Source: DASUBN01 sp035465695 (GTDB lineage: Bacteria > Pseudomonadota > Gammaproteobacteria > Natronospirales > REEB76). From it: a stretch of 60,077 nucleotides of DNA. Of this stretch, positions 28,101-36,019 are shown in pieces. The translations under genes were made by a program, and so were the position numbers. Within the stretch, counting starts at the first letter, position 1, and each line of letters opens with the position of its first letter. A model generated the notes under the pieces. That model did no database searches. It had not been told where the DNA came from and saw nothing but the letters and a program-made list of their open reading frames with translations. The stretch spans positions 1-60,077 of the forward strand of contig DATIVR010000123.1 in NCBI GenBank assembly GCA_035465695.1. Direction: 5' to 3'.

Positions 28101-28892
28101 CTCAACCATGGAATCTACGTTGCCGATGACTTCGTGTTACCAGCACAGGCGGACATCAACAAGCTGGTGGCGGCCGGATTTGCCGAAGATAGTAACGGGC
28201 TGTTATCCGTGACCGGCGAAGTGGACTGGTACATATACGCGGATGCCACCGGCAAGCCTCTTGGCCAACCTGAAGATGGCAAGAACGATTACAGATGGCA
28301 TTACAAGGCGAACGCCAGTGCCGCCGGGGTGAGTACCGTCAACGGCACCATCAGCCTGGACCTGGGCGTGGCTGGACAACCGTCGATCAAGTTGCCGGCC
28401 GGTACGTACTGGTTGATCGTGGCGCCGCACTTCAACAATTCGGCCGGTGTGCCGGGCAATCCCAGTTGGTTCTGGTTCGAAGGTAAATCAGCAAGCGGCG
28501 CTGATTCGGGCATGTTGATCGATCCCGGTCAGATATTGGACAGCCCCCGGATTTGGCAGGCGCTCCATGTTTCCTTCGAGTTCGATCTGAGCGGCACGCT
28601 GGATTGCAGCAGCGGCATGCCGGGGCTGAGCGCTTCGCCCACGAGTGGCACGGTGGCTGCCGGTCAGACGGGGGAAGTCTCGGTCACATTCGACACCATG
28701 GGTCTCGCCAATGGCAGTCCGAAGGGTGTGATCTGCGTCAACGGCGACGCCTCTGACAATCCGCAGATCGTGGTGCCCATCAGTGCCAAGGTGAGCGGCA
28801 ACGCCGCCGGTGGCGGCGGCGGAGGCGGAGATTTCGGGCTGTTCGGCCTTGCCACGCTGCTGCTGGCATGGCGACGCCGAAAGTCCGCATGA
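25200..28892 (+). CDS. Secreted subtilisin-like protease with PA insert and GlyGly-CTERM
   Basis: 1230 residues from GTG 25200, preferred because GAGGGG lies 5 bases upstream and it opens directly with a signal peptide ending VAQAA; ATG 25176 would add 8 residues. Layout: signal; I9-like propeptide (about 50-160); S8 catalytic domain with D215 (DTG), H290 (GHGSHTA) and S674 (GTSMATPH); a PA domain inserted between His and Ser (about 460-600); Fn3/beta domains; a choice-of-anchor-like region; and a C-terminal Gly-rich run, hydrophobic segment and RRRK tail. That tail matches GlyGly-CTERM sorting, in which rhombosortase cuts the protein for surface release. Own promoter and terminator. Likely an extracellular nutrient protease. 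Confidence 0.93.
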   Translation: MRNLSLGIFAVTSVSVAIGVAQAAYVGTPSSPAYPALAVHRPDAHPGKVMTDPDGSGYYVVRFKDAPVARYAGGVPGLEATDAHVRGERYLDVQTSGSVAYASYLDRRHGELLDAASRILGRTLAPRFEYRYAVNGMSVKLSPAEAARLAHMPDVVSVRPVRHFKPDSVGTPASAGATNASRAWINAPVVWQLATTASTGGSANEGEGIVVADLDTGINHSNTSFNDTGPLDNYVANDPGNLRFGVCDPSNTVQRSQKPAFFGCDNKLIGAYTYTHGTNDQYSPEDSEGHGSHTASTAVGDFVSVTVNGIATSLSGVAPHASIIAYDICDPVNLCSEDDSIAAVEQAIKDQTTIKNSWGSAYKGMVINYSIGGSDDAYGDPVEQAFLSAAEAGIYVSAAGGNGGPANAIANDPVNAPLYPVQHVGPWVATMAAATHDGTFSSNLLENFAGGESTTMPTAAMAGDGATAGFGPQPLVYAGDGNFDGNLASCGTEPSGVACVSAGSAAANAQQCLFPFRSGTFTANEIVVCDRGTNPLVDKAYNVEHGGAAGMVIATTSSSSQDMVVESYVIPATLLDLSDGDKLRAWLAASIGSATPASADLSGSSMTTDSSQADQVAGFSSRGPTDTEFDDLVKPDLTAPGVSVLAAVSNPEWTDGCTGCANQPETYDFYDGTSMATPHDTGAAALLIQAHHQWTAAEVKSALMLTAVTAANGSSPGLIDQCASLDSSLNCKAGTGVPSPQVRGAGRIDVDAAERTGVVMDETGANYEAADPSKGGDLTALNLASLGDTNCAGSCTWTRKLTSAFTATDVQYTISASDVSSGLHVSVSPSTFILPHGGSQTLTIRADTSNLAKDHWAFAQLDISAAGGAVGDGGAAIPPMHLTLAARAGVPSAHMQITPAELDFNGNGSQQLSIVNNGQNALHWSLASSGAVTSGNASSRVPAPLSSLWDQPDAGANTGYQSSFYTELNHGIYVADDFVLPAQADINKLVAAGFAEDSNGLLSVTGEVDWYIYADATGKPLGQPEDGKNDYRWHYKANASAAGVSTVNGTISLDLGVAGQPSIKLPAGTYWLIVAPHFNNSAGVPGNPSWFWFEGKSASGADSGMLIDPGQILDSPRIWQALHVSFEFDLSGTLDCSSGMPGLSASPTSGTVAAGQTGEVSVTFDTMGLANGSPKGVICVNGDASDNPQIVVPISAKVSGNAAGGGGGGGDFGLFGLATLLLAWRRRKSA

Positions 28893-28898
28893 GATGAC

Positions 28899-28925
28899 GA
28901 CGGGGCCGCAAGGCCCCGTCTCTTT
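28899..28925 (+). terminator. Rho-independent terminator after the subtilase gene
   Basis: Perfect 9-bp stem GACGGGGCC/GGCCCCGTC with GCAA tetraloop, then TCTTT. It abuts the stop of the convergent response-regulator gene and may work in both directions. Confidence 0.85.
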
Positions 28926-29526
28926 ATAGCCAGCCTTTCTGGCGGGCGATGCGCGCCGCTTCTATGCGGTTCGCGGCGCCCAGCTTGCCGATGGCCTCCG
29001 AGAGGTAGTTGCGCACCGTGCCTTCGGAGAGGAACAGCTGCTTCGCGATGTCACCGCTGCTCATGCCTTCGCCGGCGAGCCGGAGCACCTGGCGCTCCCG
29101 GTCATTGAGCGGGTCCTCGGTATCCCAGGCTTCCGCCGCCAGTTCCGGCGCGATGGCCTTGCCGCCACGCTGCACGGTGCGGATGGCCGCCGCCAGCTGC
29201 TCGGAAGGCGCGTCTTTCAGCAGATAGCCTTTCACACCGGCCGACAAGGCGCGCCTGAGATAACCGGGCCGGGCGAAGGTGGTGACGATGATGATGCGCG
29301 CCGGGTGGCCTTTGTCCTTAAGCGCCGAGGCGAACTCGAGGCCCGTCATGCCTGGCATCTCGATATCGGTGACTACGACGTCAGGTTGGGTCTCCAGCGC
29401 CAGCCTCAGCGCGTCCTTGCCGTTGGCGGCACGCGCCACGATCTCGATGTCTTCTTCCATGTCCAGGAGCGCAGCTAGCGCGCCAAGGATCAGGGATTGG
29501 TCTTCGGCGATGAGTACCTTGATCAT
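28924..29526 (-). CDS. NarL/DesR-type response regulator
   Basis: 200 residues: receiver domain (1-120) with phospho-acceptor D54 (VVTDIEMPGM), acidic pocket AEDQ and K103-type LLKDAP, then a LuxR/NarL helix-turn-helix (about 138-195: LNDRERQVLRLAGEGMSSGDIAKQL and LSEGTVRNYLSEAIGKLGA). It lies 6 bases downstream of the DesK-like kinase, so the two form a matched pair. The most plausible target is the ABC transporter operon just upstream, where an inverted repeat sits in the promoter region. Confidence 0.93.
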   Translation of the reverse strand: MIKVLIAEDQSLILGALAALLDMEEDIEIVARAANGKDALRLALETQPDVVVTDIEMPGMTGLEFASALKDKGHPARIIIVTTFARPGYLRRALSAGVKGYLLKDAPSEQLAAAIRTVQRGGKAIAPELAAEAWDTEDPLNDRERQVLRLAGEGMSSGDIAKQLFLSEGTVRNYLSEAIGKLGAANRIEAARIARQKGWL

Positions 29527-29532
29527 GGGCAG

Positions 29533-30762
29533 CTAGCTGGCGCGTGTCTTGGGGCCCGGCCAATGCAACACCTGCGCGCCGGCCGGCTGGGTATCCGGTA
29601 TATCGGCGTCCTTGAGCGGCAACACCGCCGTGAGCAGTGTGCCACGGCGACCGGATTCGATGTGCAGCGTGCCTTCCAGGGTCGAGAGGCGCTCACGCAT
29701 GCCGCGGATGCCATTACCTTCCCGCAGGTTCCCGCCACGCCCATCGTCTTGGATGGTGAGCTGCACCGTGCCGCCGTCCCGATGCGTCTCCACGCGGCAG
29801 GTGCGTGCCCCGGAATGGCGCACGATGTTGGTGACCGCCTCACGCAAGACCAGCGCTAGGAGCTCATCGTGGCTGGGCGGACAGCCGTGCGGATCAATGT
29901 CGGCATTGAGCGTGACGCGCGCCGCCTGCAACGCCACGCGGGCGTTCACCAGTTCGCCGTTCAGGCCGCCGCTGCGATAGCCGCCCACCGCTTCGCGGAC
30001 CTGGCGCAAGGCATCGCGCGATATCTTCTCCAGTTCGCGCACCTCGTTCCCCGCCGCCGCCGCATCGCGTTCGATGAGGCGGGCAGCCAGTTCCGCCTTG
30101 ACGGTGACGAGGGTGAGGGTATGGCCCAGGAGGTCGTGCAGGTCGCGGGCGATGCGTTCGCGCTCGGCGGTGGCTGCGAGGCGCCGTATCTCCTCCTGCG
30201 ACTGGGTGATGACACGGCGCTTGGTCTCGTCGTCTGCGAACCAGGCGTTGGCCGCGCCGATCACGCCCCCGATCACCACCGTGGGCAGCGAGAACCAGAT
30301 GGAATGGGCGAACTGCATCCCCGGAAGGAAGTAGAGGGTGATGGCTTCGACGATGAAAAGGCCGAGGATCACTGCCAGGGCAGTGAGGCTCTTGCGCAGG
30401 TTGCCGTAGTGGGCCGAAAGCGCGCAGGCATAGATGATGAAGGTGTGGCCGTTACCGGTGTAGGTGACGAAGATGTAGCCCATCGTCGCGATGCCGCAGA
30501 GGATGCTGGCCAACTGGTTCGGATTGCAGTTGAAACTGCGGAAATACAGCACCACGAAGGTGACGGCGGCACCGATGGACAGCAGCCACTTGGCGATATC
30601 CCAGGGTGGCTGGCCCGGCCATTGCACGAAGAAGAAGCCCAGGTAGATGAGCCACAGGTACGGTGTCCAGCCTGCCCACACCGCATTGGGCAGGAGCCAG
30701 CGGTGCAGCGTGAGGAATGGCCTGGCCAGGCGCTGGCCGAAGGTGGGAGCGGCGTCGTGCAT
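29533..30762 (-). CDS. DesK-like membrane sensor histidine kinase
   Basis: 409 residues. Five or six hydrophobic segments span about 35-175 with no large periplasmic loop, which is typical of kinases sensing the membrane itself. A coiled linker leads to a HisKA_3 dimerisation helix with the phospho-acceptor H209 in ERERIARDLHDLLGHTL, then an HATPase domain (LREAVTNIVRHSGA, DDGRGGNLREGNGIRGMRERL). Short C-terminal tail. It is 23 bp after the ABC permease gene and precedes the response regulator. Confidence 0.93.
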   Translation of the reverse strand: MHDAAPTFGQRLARPFLTLHRWLLPNAVWAGWTPYLWLIYLGFFFVQWPGQPPWDIAKWLLSIGAAVTFVVLYFRSFNCNPNQLASILCGIATMGYIFVTYTGNGHTFIIYACALSAHYGNLRKSLTALAVILGLFIVEAITLYFLPGMQFAHSIWFSLPTVVIGGVIGAANAWFADDETKRRVITQSQEEIRRLAATAERERIARDLHDLLGHTLTLVTVKAELAARLIERDAAAAGNEVRELEKISRDALRQVREAVGGYRSGGLNGELVNARVALQAARVTLNADIDPHGCPPSHDELLALVLREAVTNIVRHSGARTCRVETHRDGGTVQLTIQDDGRGGNLREGNGIRGMRERLSTLEGTLHIESGRRGTLLTAVLPLKDADIPDTQPAGAQVLHWPGPKTRAS

Positions 30763-30785
30763 AGTCCTAGCCTACCACCGGTGGT

Positions 30786-31565
30786 TCAGCCGCTACTGGG
30801 CGGATTGCGCCGGTACCCGCGTGCGGCCAGTGCCAGGAACGCCGCGGTGAACGCGGCCAGAGCACCCACATGCGGCAGCAACGAGTCCTGGGACACTCCG
30901 GCCGCGCCGTAGGCGAGCTTGCCCAGGTGATAGGCGGGCAGCAGCGTCGCGAGCTGCTGGATGAACTTCGGCAAGAACTGCAGGGGCATCCACAGGCCCG
31001 AAAGGAAGGACATGGGCAGATAGATGGCGTTGACCATGGCCGACGCCGACGCGGGCTTCACCCAGGCTCCGACTGCCAGGCCCAGGGCACAGAACGGCAC
31101 GCTACCGAGGACCAGGGTCACGAAGAGCTGTAGCCACTGACCTGGCTGCAGATGCACATGTGCCAGGAAGGCCGCCATGGCGAAGAGGAGTGCTGTCACC
31201 AGGCAGCCGAACAACATGGCCATGGCCACCTTGGCCAGCAAGTAAGCAAGGGGCGGCATCGGGGTGGCGCGTTTCAGTTGCAGCCAGCCCAAGCCCCGGT
31301 CGATGGCGAAGCCGGTGCCGAAACCGAACAGGCCGGGCCCCATGACGCCGAAGCTGCCCAGTCCGGCCAGCGCGTAGATGGACTGTTCCATCCCGTGTTC
31401 CCCCTTGGCCAGCATCACGCCGAAGAAGGCGTAGAACATGACCGGGAAGGCCAACATGGGGATCACCGCGCCGGGAGTCCGCCACATGCGCAGGAACTCG
31501 GAACGGGATTCCAACAGGCAGATGCGGGCGTTCGAAGCGGTAAGACGGGCGACGATGGCGTCCAC
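30786..31565 (-). CDS. ABC-2 type transporter permease
   Basis: 259 residues with about six membrane helices in the ABC-2/drug-exporter pattern, ending with a characteristic NAIYLPMSFLSGLWMPLQFLP stretch before the last helix. Its GTG start follows the ATPase stop with no gap (TAAGTG), so translation is coupled. With that ATPase it would form a half-size exporter whose cargo (antibiotic, lipid or other amphiphile) cannot be told from sequence. Confidence 0.88.
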   Translation of the reverse strand: MDAIVARLTASNARICLLESRSEFLRMWRTPGAVIPMLAFPVMFYAFFGVMLAKGEHGMEQSIYALAGLGSFGVMGPGLFGFGTGFAIDRGLGWLQLKRATPMPPLAYLLAKVAMAMLFGCLVTALLFAMAAFLAHVHLQPGQWLQLFVTLVLGSVPFCALGLAVGAWVKPASASAMVNAIYLPMSFLSGLWMPLQFLPKFIQQLATLLPAYHLGKLAYGAAGVSQDSLLPHVGALAAFTAAFLALAARGYRRNPPSSG

Positions 31566-32474
31566 TTAGGCGGCCTCCTGTTGCGGCTGCCGGGTGAGGG
31601 CCAGGAAGGCCTGTTCGAGGCCGGCTCCCGTCACTTCGAGATCGCTCAGTTCGGGATCCTGCAGGAACATCTCGCGCAGCACCGGCTCGGCACGGGCCGC
31701 CAATATCTCCAGCGCCGCGCCATGGCGCGCCACTTCCTTGACGTCCGGTAACTGCGCCACGCTCTCTGCGCTGATGCGGGTCACGCAGCGGATGCGCCTT
31801 CCAGCGCTGCCCGCCTTGATCTCGGCAGGGGTGCCGGCGACCACCAGCCTGCCTTTGCCCACCACCACGATGCGATCGGCCAGTGCGTCCGCTTCTTCAA
31901 GATAATGCGTGGTCAGCAACACACTGGTGCCGCGTGCTACCCGGGCGCGGATCACGTCCCACATCAGGCGGCGCGCTTCCACGTCCAGAGCCACGGTGGG
32001 CTCGTCCAGGAACAGGACTTCCGGATCTCCACACAGGGCCAAGGCGAACTTGAGGCGCTGCTGTTGGCCGCCCGAGAGCTTGCCATAGCGGCGGTCCGCC
32101 ACCTCGGTGAGGCCGGCCAGTTCCAGGCTCTCCGCCACCGGCAGCGGCTTCGGGTAGTAGCTGGAGAAGAGGGTGATGTGTTCACGCACCGTGATCGGTT
32201 CCGGCAGGCGTGACACCTGCAGCATCACGCCGCAGCGCTGCCGTACCAGGCGCGCGGTAGGCGCCATGTCGAAGAGCGATACCCTGCCAGCATCGGGTTC
32301 GACGAGACCCAACATCAGCGCGATGCTGGTGGTCTTTCCGGCGCCGTTCGGACCCAACACTGCCAGCACTTCCCCGCGCCGGACTTCGAGGTCCAGGCCG
32401 TCCAGCGCCTGCACGGAGCCGTAACGCTTGCTGACTCCTTCGAGACGGGCGATCACCGATCGGTCTTGGGACAT
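31566..32474 (-). CDS. ABC-2 transporter ATP-binding protein
   Basis: 302 residues from ATG 32474 (GAGGG 7 bases upstream). Walker A GPNGAGKTTS, Q-loop MLQVSRLPEP, signature LSGGQQQRLKFALAL, Walker B VLFLDEPTVALD and H-loop LLTTHYLEEADAL are all intact. A C-terminal extension of about 80 residues is typical of the CcmA/DrrA exporter ATPases. First gene of a four-gene operon: ATPase, permease, sensor kinase, response regulator. It is divergent from the acylase gene across 148 bp. Confidence 0.93.
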   Translation of the reverse strand: MSQDRSVIARLEGVSKRYGSVQALDGLDLEVRRGEVLAVLGPNGAGKTTSIALMLGLVEPDAGRVSLFDMAPTARLVRQRCGVMLQVSRLPEPITVREHITLFSSYYPKPLPVAESLELAGLTEVADRRYGKLSGGQQQRLKFALALCGDPEVLFLDEPTVALDVEARRLMWDVIRARVARGTSVLLTTHYLEEADALADRIVVVGKGRLVVAGTPAEIKAGSAGRRIRCVTRISAESVAQLPDVKEVARHGAALEILAARAEPVLREMFLQDPELSDLEVTGAGLEQAFLALTRQPQQEAA

Positions 32475-32556
32475 GCCGGAACCCTCTTGTTCTACTGCCA
32501 GATAGCTTGGTATTCCGCGCCCGCCCGGGATAGTCGGTTCCGTCAGCACTTGGCGG

Positions 32557-32570
32557 TGACATTCGTCACG
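32557..32570. promoter_or_regulatory. Inverted repeat, candidate operator for the ABC/DesKR operon
   Basis: GTGAC-ATTC-GTCAC, a perfect 5-4-5 inverted repeat, 83 bases before the ATPase start and 53 bases before the acylase start, in the divergent promoter region. NarL-type regulators often bind such palindromes; assignment to the linked regulator is inference. Confidence 0.35.
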
Positions 32571-32622
32571 GGGCCCTATAGGCTCATGCCTTCCCGAATG
32601 CCGGTCCAAGGGAGGCCAGGGG

Positions 32623-35004
32623 ATGGGACGTCTGCTGCGATGGGGCGGGGCGATCGTCTGCCTGGCGCTGGTGCTGGTCTTGCTCGCCTATGGGTTCCTG
32701 CGGGGCGGTGCACCACGCCTGGATGGCGAGGTGGCGCTCAAGGGACTCTCCGCGCCGGTGCAAGTCACCCGGGATGCCTTGGGGGTGCCCAGCATCAAGG
32801 CCAGCAGCCGGCTGGACGCGATACGCGCCCTCGGCTTCCTGCATGCCCAGGACCGCTTCTTCCAGATGGACCTCATGCGCCGCCTCGCCGCCGGCGAACT
32901 CTCAGAGCTGGTGGGTCCCGTGGCGGTGGATTTTGATGAGCGCCACCGGCTGTTCCGGCTGCGCGCCGTGGCCCGACAAGTCCTGACGGAAGCCACCCCC
33001 ACCCAGCGCGCCGCCATCGTGGCCTATACCGAGGGCGTCAATGCCGGGCTCAAGGCCTTGGGAACCTGGCCTTTCGAGTATGGGCTGCTCATGCGCCGGC
33101 CCAGACCCTGGGCACCGGAGGACTGCATCCTCGTCATCGATGCCATGTATTTCGATCTGCAGAGCGCCGAGGACCGGCGTGAGTCGCAGCTGGCCCTGAT
33201 GCGGGAGACCTTGCCGCCGGCGCTATTCCGTTTCCTCTCGGCGCCGGGTACCCAATGGGACGCACCCATCGTGGGCAAGCCGATGGAGACGCCGCCCTTC
33301 CCCGGTGCGGACGTCGTCGACCTGCGCAAGCGGCCTTCCGTCATGGCATCCACTACGGTCGAGACCGTTGACGCAGGATTCGCGGATATTGGCAGTAATA
33401 ATTGGGCGGTAAGCAAGGAGCACGGCATCGGAGGTCGCGCCTTGCTTGCCAACGACATGCATCTCGGCATCAAGGTCCCCAACACCTGGTATCGGGCGCA
33501 GTGGACCTACCGCGACGATTCCATGCCGGAGCGAAGCGTAACGCTTACCGGCGCCACGCTCCCCGGTGTGCCGGCCATGGTGGTGGGCAGTAACGGCCAC
33601 GTGGCATGGGGTTTCACCAACAGCTATGGCGACTGGAGCGACCTGGTGTTGCTCCGCATCAATCCATCCGACTCCGATGAATACCGGACGGCTGAAGGCT
33701 GGAGGCACTTCGAGCATCATCGGGAACTCATACGGGTGAAAGGCGGCAAGGACGTCACGTTCGAGGTGCGTGACACCCTCTGGGGTCCGGTTCTGGACCA
33801 GGATCACGACGGCACCTGGCGTGCGGTGCACTGGATGGGGGCCCAAGCGGATGGCACGAACCTGGAACTGGGCGACATGGACCATGCCCGCAACATCCAG
33901 GAATCCATGGCCGTCGCCAATCGGGCCGGCATGCCCGAACAGAACTTCATGACCGCCGACGCGGACGGCCATATCGCCTGGACCATCGCCGGCCGCATCC
34001 CCGTGCGTCACGGCTACGATCCGCAGGTGCCGTCCTACTGGGATAAGCCTGACACCGGCTGGACGGGCTGGTTGCCGCCCGAGAAATACCCACGGGTGGT
34101 GGATCCCGCGGACGGGCGCCTCTGGACCGCCAATGCCAGGGTGGTGGAGGGGCCGATGCTTGCCTTGATCGGCGATGGCGGGTACGACCTGGGAGCCCGC
34201 GCCGGACAGATCCGCGACGACCTGCATAAACAGGAGCAATTCGCGCCCAAGGATTTCCTGGCCATCCAACTGGATGACCAAGCGAGGTTCCTGGCGCGCT
34301 GGCGGTCCTTGCTGCTGCGTTTCCTCACGCCGCAGCGCCTGCTGAACCATCCCGAGCGTATCGCCTTCCGTGATGCTCTGGAGCGATGGGATGACCGTGC
34401 CGCCGTGGATTCGGTGGCGTACCGGCTGGTACGGGAGTTCCGCGGCGAAGTGGAGGATCTGGCGTTGGCGCCATTGTTTGCGCCTTGTAAGCAAGCGGAT
34501 CCGAAGTTCGACTTCCACTCCCTCTCGCAGCTGGAAGGTCCGCTGTGGGCGCTGGTGAACCAGCAACCCGGCAACCTGCTGGACCCTGCCTACAAGACCT
34601 GGGATGTGCTGATGCTGAGAGCCCTGGATCGGGTCACCGCGCGCATGGCGGCGGACAAGAGCCCTGCCGGTTACACCTGGGGCGAACGCAATACCGTGCG
34701 CCTGCGCCATCCCCTGAGCGCGGCGCTGCCGTTCCTGTCACGGTTCCTGGACATGGCGCCGGTAGAATTGCCGGGCGACAGCAACATGCCGCGGGTGCAA
34801 GGCGTGGATTTCGGCGCTTCCGAGCGCATGGTGGTGTCGCCGGGACATGAGGAAGATGGCATCTTCGAGATGCCTACCGGACAGAGCGGCTGGCCGCTGT
34901 CGCCCTTCTACAGGAACAGTGAGCCCGCATGGGAGAGGGGAGATGCAACCCCATTCCTGCCGGGCCAAGCCCAGTACATGTTGGTCTTAAAGCCGAAGGA
35001 CTAG
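32623..35004 (+). CDS. Penicillin acylase family (Ntn-hydrolase) amidase
   Basis: 793 residues. An N-terminal hydrophobic segment (about 7-27) is a signal peptide or anchor. The alpha-chain region holds ALGFLHAQDRFFQMDLMRRLAAGELSE (split here as the family's HAQDR and FQMD motifs). The autocatalytic cut is predicted between G257 and S258 (DIG/SNNWAVS), leaving Ser258 as the N-terminal nucleophile of the beta chain; NDMHLGIKVPNTWY and GFTNSYGDWSDL follow. Relatives include penicillin, cephalosporin and acyl-homoserine-lactone acylases; substrate cannot be assigned. Convergent with the ParA-like gene, overlapping by 4 bases. Confidence 0.92.
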   Translation: MGRLLRWGGAIVCLALVLVLLAYGFLRGGAPRLDGEVALKGLSAPVQVTRDALGVPSIKASSRLDAIRALGFLHAQDRFFQMDLMRRLAAGELSELVGPVAVDFDERHRLFRLRAVARQVLTEATPTQRAAIVAYTEGVNAGLKALGTWPFEYGLLMRRPRPWAPEDCILVIDAMYFDLQSAEDRRESQLALMRETLPPALFRFLSAPGTQWDAPIVGKPMETPPFPGADVVDLRKRPSVMASTTVETVDAGFADIGSNNWAVSKEHGIGGRALLANDMHLGIKVPNTWYRAQWTYRDDSMPERSVTLTGATLPGVPAMVVGSNGHVAWGFTNSYGDWSDLVLLRINPSDSDEYRTAEGWRHFEHHRELIRVKGGKDVTFEVRDTLWGPVLDQDHDGTWRAVHWMGAQADGTNLELGDMDHARNIQESMAVANRAGMPEQNFMTADADGHIAWTIAGRIPVRHGYDPQVPSYWDKPDTGWTGWLPPEKYPRVVDPADGRLWTANARVVEGPMLALIGDGGYDLGARAGQIRDDLHKQEQFAPKDFLAIQLDDQARFLARWRSLLLRFLTPQRLLNHPERIAFRDALERWDDRAAVDSVAYRLVREFRGEVEDLALAPLFAPCKQADPKFDFHSLSQLEGPLWALVNQQPGNLLDPAYKTWDVLMLRALDRVTARMAADKSPAGYTWGERNTVRLRHPLSAALPFLSRFLDMAPVELPGDSNMPRVQGVDFGASERMVVSPGHEEDGIFEMPTGQSGWPLSPFYRNSEPAWERGDATPFLPGQAQYMLVLKPKD

Positions 35005-35789
35005 GCAGAGGAACCGGTCCCGGTCATCTGTACCGGCACGGGTTGGGGGTTAACCAGGGATCGGCTTTCCAGCCATTCGATCAGCGGCGCCCACTCATGC
35101 TTCTCTTCGCGGACGTTGTGATCCTTGAGCTCATGCACGCTCAGGCCCTTCGCCGCCGCATGCAGATAGTTCTGGGTATCGCGGAAGGTGGCGATGAAGG
35201 GGATCTCCAGGCTGCCCAGGAAGCGCTTCAAGGTCTCGTACATATGCGCTTGTTTCTTCACCCGGTTCGCCACCACGGCGACGCGCTCCTGGCGATTCTC
35301 GATGCGTCCGGTGAGCAGGAGTTCGGCGACACAGCGGGATGCGGCATGGATATCGATGTCCGAAGGCAATACCGGGATGATCACCGCATGGGCGCCGCGT
35401 ATGGCGTCCTGTAGCCGCAGGCTGTCGATGGCCGCGGGAGTGTCCACCACCAGCCGCTCCACGTTCGGCGGCACGCGCAGCTGGAAACTGCGGGTCACGC
35501 GGCCGTTCTTCTCCGCGCCGTTCAGTCCCAGGATGGCAGGTTTATGTCCACCGCGGTTCGCCAGCCAACGCAGGCTGGACCCCTGCGGGTCCATGTCCAG
35601 CAGAGCGGTATTGAAGCCCTTGAGGGCATAGTACCCAGCCAGGCTGGTGGAGAGCGTCGTCTTGCCGCAGCCGCCTTTGGTGTTCAGCACGGCGATCTTG
35701 AGCATGGGACGGATGATCCGGGGAGGGAGCGTGGGATCATCGGCGGCGTCCGCGACGTCCGGCCGTTGCCACAAGTTCAGGTTCAGCAT
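35001..35789 (-). CDS. Orphan ParA-family ATPase
   Basis: A deviant-Walker ATPase of 262 residues. The P-loop NTKGGCGKTTLSTSLA begins at about residue 35; A-prime motif LLDMDPQGSSLRWL and the Asp of VVDTPA follow. From the alternative ATG 35705 it would be 234 residues and start right before the P-loop; the longer form is preferred because GGGGA lies 7 bases before ATG 35789 whereas 35705 has no ribosome site. No parB or centromere-like repeats are nearby, so it is unlikely to be a plasmid-type partition gene. It may position a protein cargo on the nucleoid. Confidence 0.85.
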   Translation of the reverse strand: MLNLNLWQRPDVADAADDPTLPPRIIRPMLKIAVLNTKGGCGKTTLSTSLAGYYALKGFNTALLDMDPQGSSLRWLANRGGHKPAILGLNGAEKNGRVTRSFQLRVPPNVERLVVDTPAAIDSLRLQDAIRGAHAVIIPVLPSDIDIHAASRCVAELLLTGRIENRQERVAVVANRVKKQAHMYETLKRFLGSLEIPFIATFRDTQNYLHAAAKGLSVHELKDHNVREEKHEWAPLIEWLESRSLVNPQPVPVQMTGTGSSA

Positions 35790-35938
35790 GTGCGTCGTCC
35801 CCGATCCCTCGTGCCCAAGCTGTCCCCCGACAGCAACCTAAGCTTCAAATCCCAAGCCTAGGGCCTTGAATGACATTGATTTTAGTCCCCTATACGCCAA
35901 GGTCCAGCCCATTTAACCTATGGGAAAGGGGGGAGGTC

Positions 35939-36019
35939 ATGAAGATCTGTCGCAGCGTTGCAGGGGAGGCCGCGGCCCGCTTGGGGACCGCCGCCATAAC
36001 CGCCCATGGCAGCCATTAA
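35939..36019 (+). CDS. Possible 26-codon leader ORF overlapping the patatin start
   Basis: ATG at 35939 immediately after the purine run GGGGGGAGG, 26 codons, stop TAA at 36017-36019, overlapping the patatin start by 14 bases in another frame. The spacing of only two bases to the ATG is unusually short. No similarity recognised. It could couple translation into the patatin gene, whose own ATG lacks a ribosome site. Confidence 0.25.
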   Translation: MKICRSVAGEAAARLGTAAITAHGSH

